Shown in pieces: positions 5,543 to 6,339 of a DNA stretch of 6,339 nucleotides. Both the position numbers and the translations under genes were made by a program. The stretch comes from CAVPGH01 sp046726955 (GTDB lineage Bacteria; Acidobacteriota; Vicinamibacteria; Fen-336). The number at the start of each line of letters is the position of its first letter. The first letter of the stretch is position 1. The stretch spans positions 1 through 6,339 of the forward strand of contig JBKPBQ010000297.1 in NCBI GenBank assembly GCA_046726955.1. The letters run 5' to 3'. The notes under the pieces are model-generated. The model had not been told where the DNA came from and ran no database searches. It saw only the letters and a list, made by a program, of their open reading frames with translations.

Positions 5543-6339
5543 ATGAGCACGACCCTCCTCAAGAACGCCACCGTCGTGACCGCCTCCGACCGCTACGACG
5601 GCGACATCTACATCGACAACGGCGTCGTCACCCTCATCGGCAAGGGGCTGAACCTCCCCGCCGACACGCTCGTCGACGCCTCCGGCAAGCTCGCCCTCCC
5701 CGGGGGGATCGACGTGCACACCCACCTCGACATGCCGTTCGGGGGTACGACCTCCGCCGACGACTTCGAGAGCGGGACGATCGCCGCCGCCCACGGGGGG
5801 ACGACCACGGTCGTGGACTTCGCGATCCAGAACTTCGGGGAGGGCCTCTATCCCGCCTACGAGGGCTGGATGAAGAAGGCGGAGGGCAAGGCCGCGATCG
5901 ACTACGCCTTCCACATGATCGTGCGCGAGCTCTCGGACCAGGCCTCCCACGACATGGACAAGATGACGCGGCACGAGGGCATCACCTCGTTCAAGCTCTT
6001 CATGGCCTACCCGGGCGTCTTCATGGTGGACGACGCCACGATCTTCCGGGCCCTCCTGAAGACGCGCGACAACGGCGGCATCATCTGCATGCACGCGGAG
6101 AACGGCGGCGTCATCGACACGCTCGTCAAGGAGGCGCTCCGCAAGGGCCAGACGGCGCCCAAGTACCACGCCCTCACCCGTCCCACGCGCGCGGAGGGCG
6201 AGGCCACGGGCCGCGCCATCGCTCTCGCCGAGATGGCGGGCGTCCCCATCTACATCGTCCACCTCTCGTGCTCGGACGCGCTCGAGAAGGTGAAGCAGGC
6301 GCGCGACATGGGACTCCCCGCCTACGCCGAGACCTGTCC
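5543..6339 (+). CDS. hydA: Dihydropyrimidinase / D-hydantoinase (3' end off the window)
   Basis: Binuclear-zinc cyclic amidohydrolase that opens dihydrouracil or dihydrothymine to N-carbamoyl-beta-alanine or N-carbamoyl-beta-aminoisobutyrate, the second step of reductive pyrimidine degradation, after PreTA. 265 codons are visible of about 460-480. Metal ligands are in place: H59 and H61 (GGIDVHTHLD at 54-63), the lysine carboxylated in this family K151 (FKLFMAYPG at 150-158), H184 (MHAENG at 183-188) and H240 (IVHLS at 238-242); the final aspartate lies beyond the edge. Y156 matches the substrate-binding tyrosine of hydantoinases. The stretch ENGGVIDTLVKEAL (186-199) followed by YHALTRP (208-214) is typical of dihydropyrimidinase rather than allantoinase or dihydroorotase. 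The gene is divergent from the preTA cluster across 78 bases, so the two units could be co-regulated. True substrate range (pyrimidine versus hydantoins) cannot be told from half the protein. Confidence 0.95.
   Translation, partial: MSTTLLKNATVVTASDRYDGDIYIDNGVVTLIGKGLNLPADTLVDASGKLALPGGIDVHTHLDMPFGGTTSADDFESGTIAAAHGGTTTVVDFAIQNFGEGLYPAYEGWMKKAEGKAAIDYAFHMIVRELSDQASHDMDKMTRHEGITSFKLFMAYPGVFMVDDATIFRALLKTRDNGGIICMHAENGGVIDTLVKEALRKGQTAPKYHALTRPTRAEGEATGRAIALAEMAGVPIYIVHLSCSDALEKVKQARDMGLPAYAETC

Noticed and set aside
5474..6262. Minus-strand open frame of 262 codons opposite the dihydropyrimidinase gene
   Set aside because: Mirror frame of the dihydropyrimidinase gene, rich in Val, Asp, Gly, Arg and His; the plus strand shows promoter, ribosome binding site and metal ligands.

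Overview
This is a GC-rich window from a bacterial chromosome, essentially coding from end to end, with no RNA genes, mobile elements or CRISPR. GC at third codon positions is very high, and the genes almost lack TTA, CTA and TCA codons. That, plus the gene content, fits a free-living environmental or soil bacterium, for example a Rokubacteria/Methylomirabilota-, deltaproteobacteria- or actinobacteria-like lineage. No phylogenetic marker is present, so the lineage is only a guess.

Layout: four genes run leftward as a tight cluster. From its upstream end these are a membrane-anchored endonuclease/exonuclease/phosphatase-fold protein (5464 to 4478), preT (4443 to 3094), preA (3082 to 1796) and a molybdopterin-binding xanthine dehydrogenase-type large subunit (1789 to beyond base 1). 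Gaps are 34, 11 and 6 bases. A dihydropyrimidinase (D-hydantoinase family) gene starts at 5543 on the opposite strand and runs off the right edge. The 78-base divergent region between 5464 and 5543 holds a good sigma70-type promoter for the dihydropyrimidinase and perhaps a leaderless promoter for the leftward cluster.

Function: PreT (NAD(P)H/FAD/Fe-S subunit) and PreA (FMN/Fe-S subunit) together form the bacterial dihydropyrimidine dehydrogenase that reduces uracil and thymine to the 5,6-dihydropyrimidines. The divergent dihydropyrimidinase hydrolyses these to N-carbamoyl-beta-amino acids. This gives the first two steps of reductive pyrimidine catabolism; the third enzyme, beta-ureidopropionase, is not in view. 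The attached molybdenum hydroxylase keeps the two residues that distinguish purine-type from aldehyde-type enzymes, so the locus may be a combined purine/pyrimidine base-degradation locus.

Points worth a second look: a perfect 8-bp hairpin that buries the preT ribosome binding site just after the upstream stop codon; preA and the molybdenum subunit lying in one frame with only a TAG and two codons between them; the molybdenum hydroxylase being wired directly to PreTA without its usual small subunits in view; and the outward-facing phosphodiesterase-fold protein at the head of a nucleobase operon.
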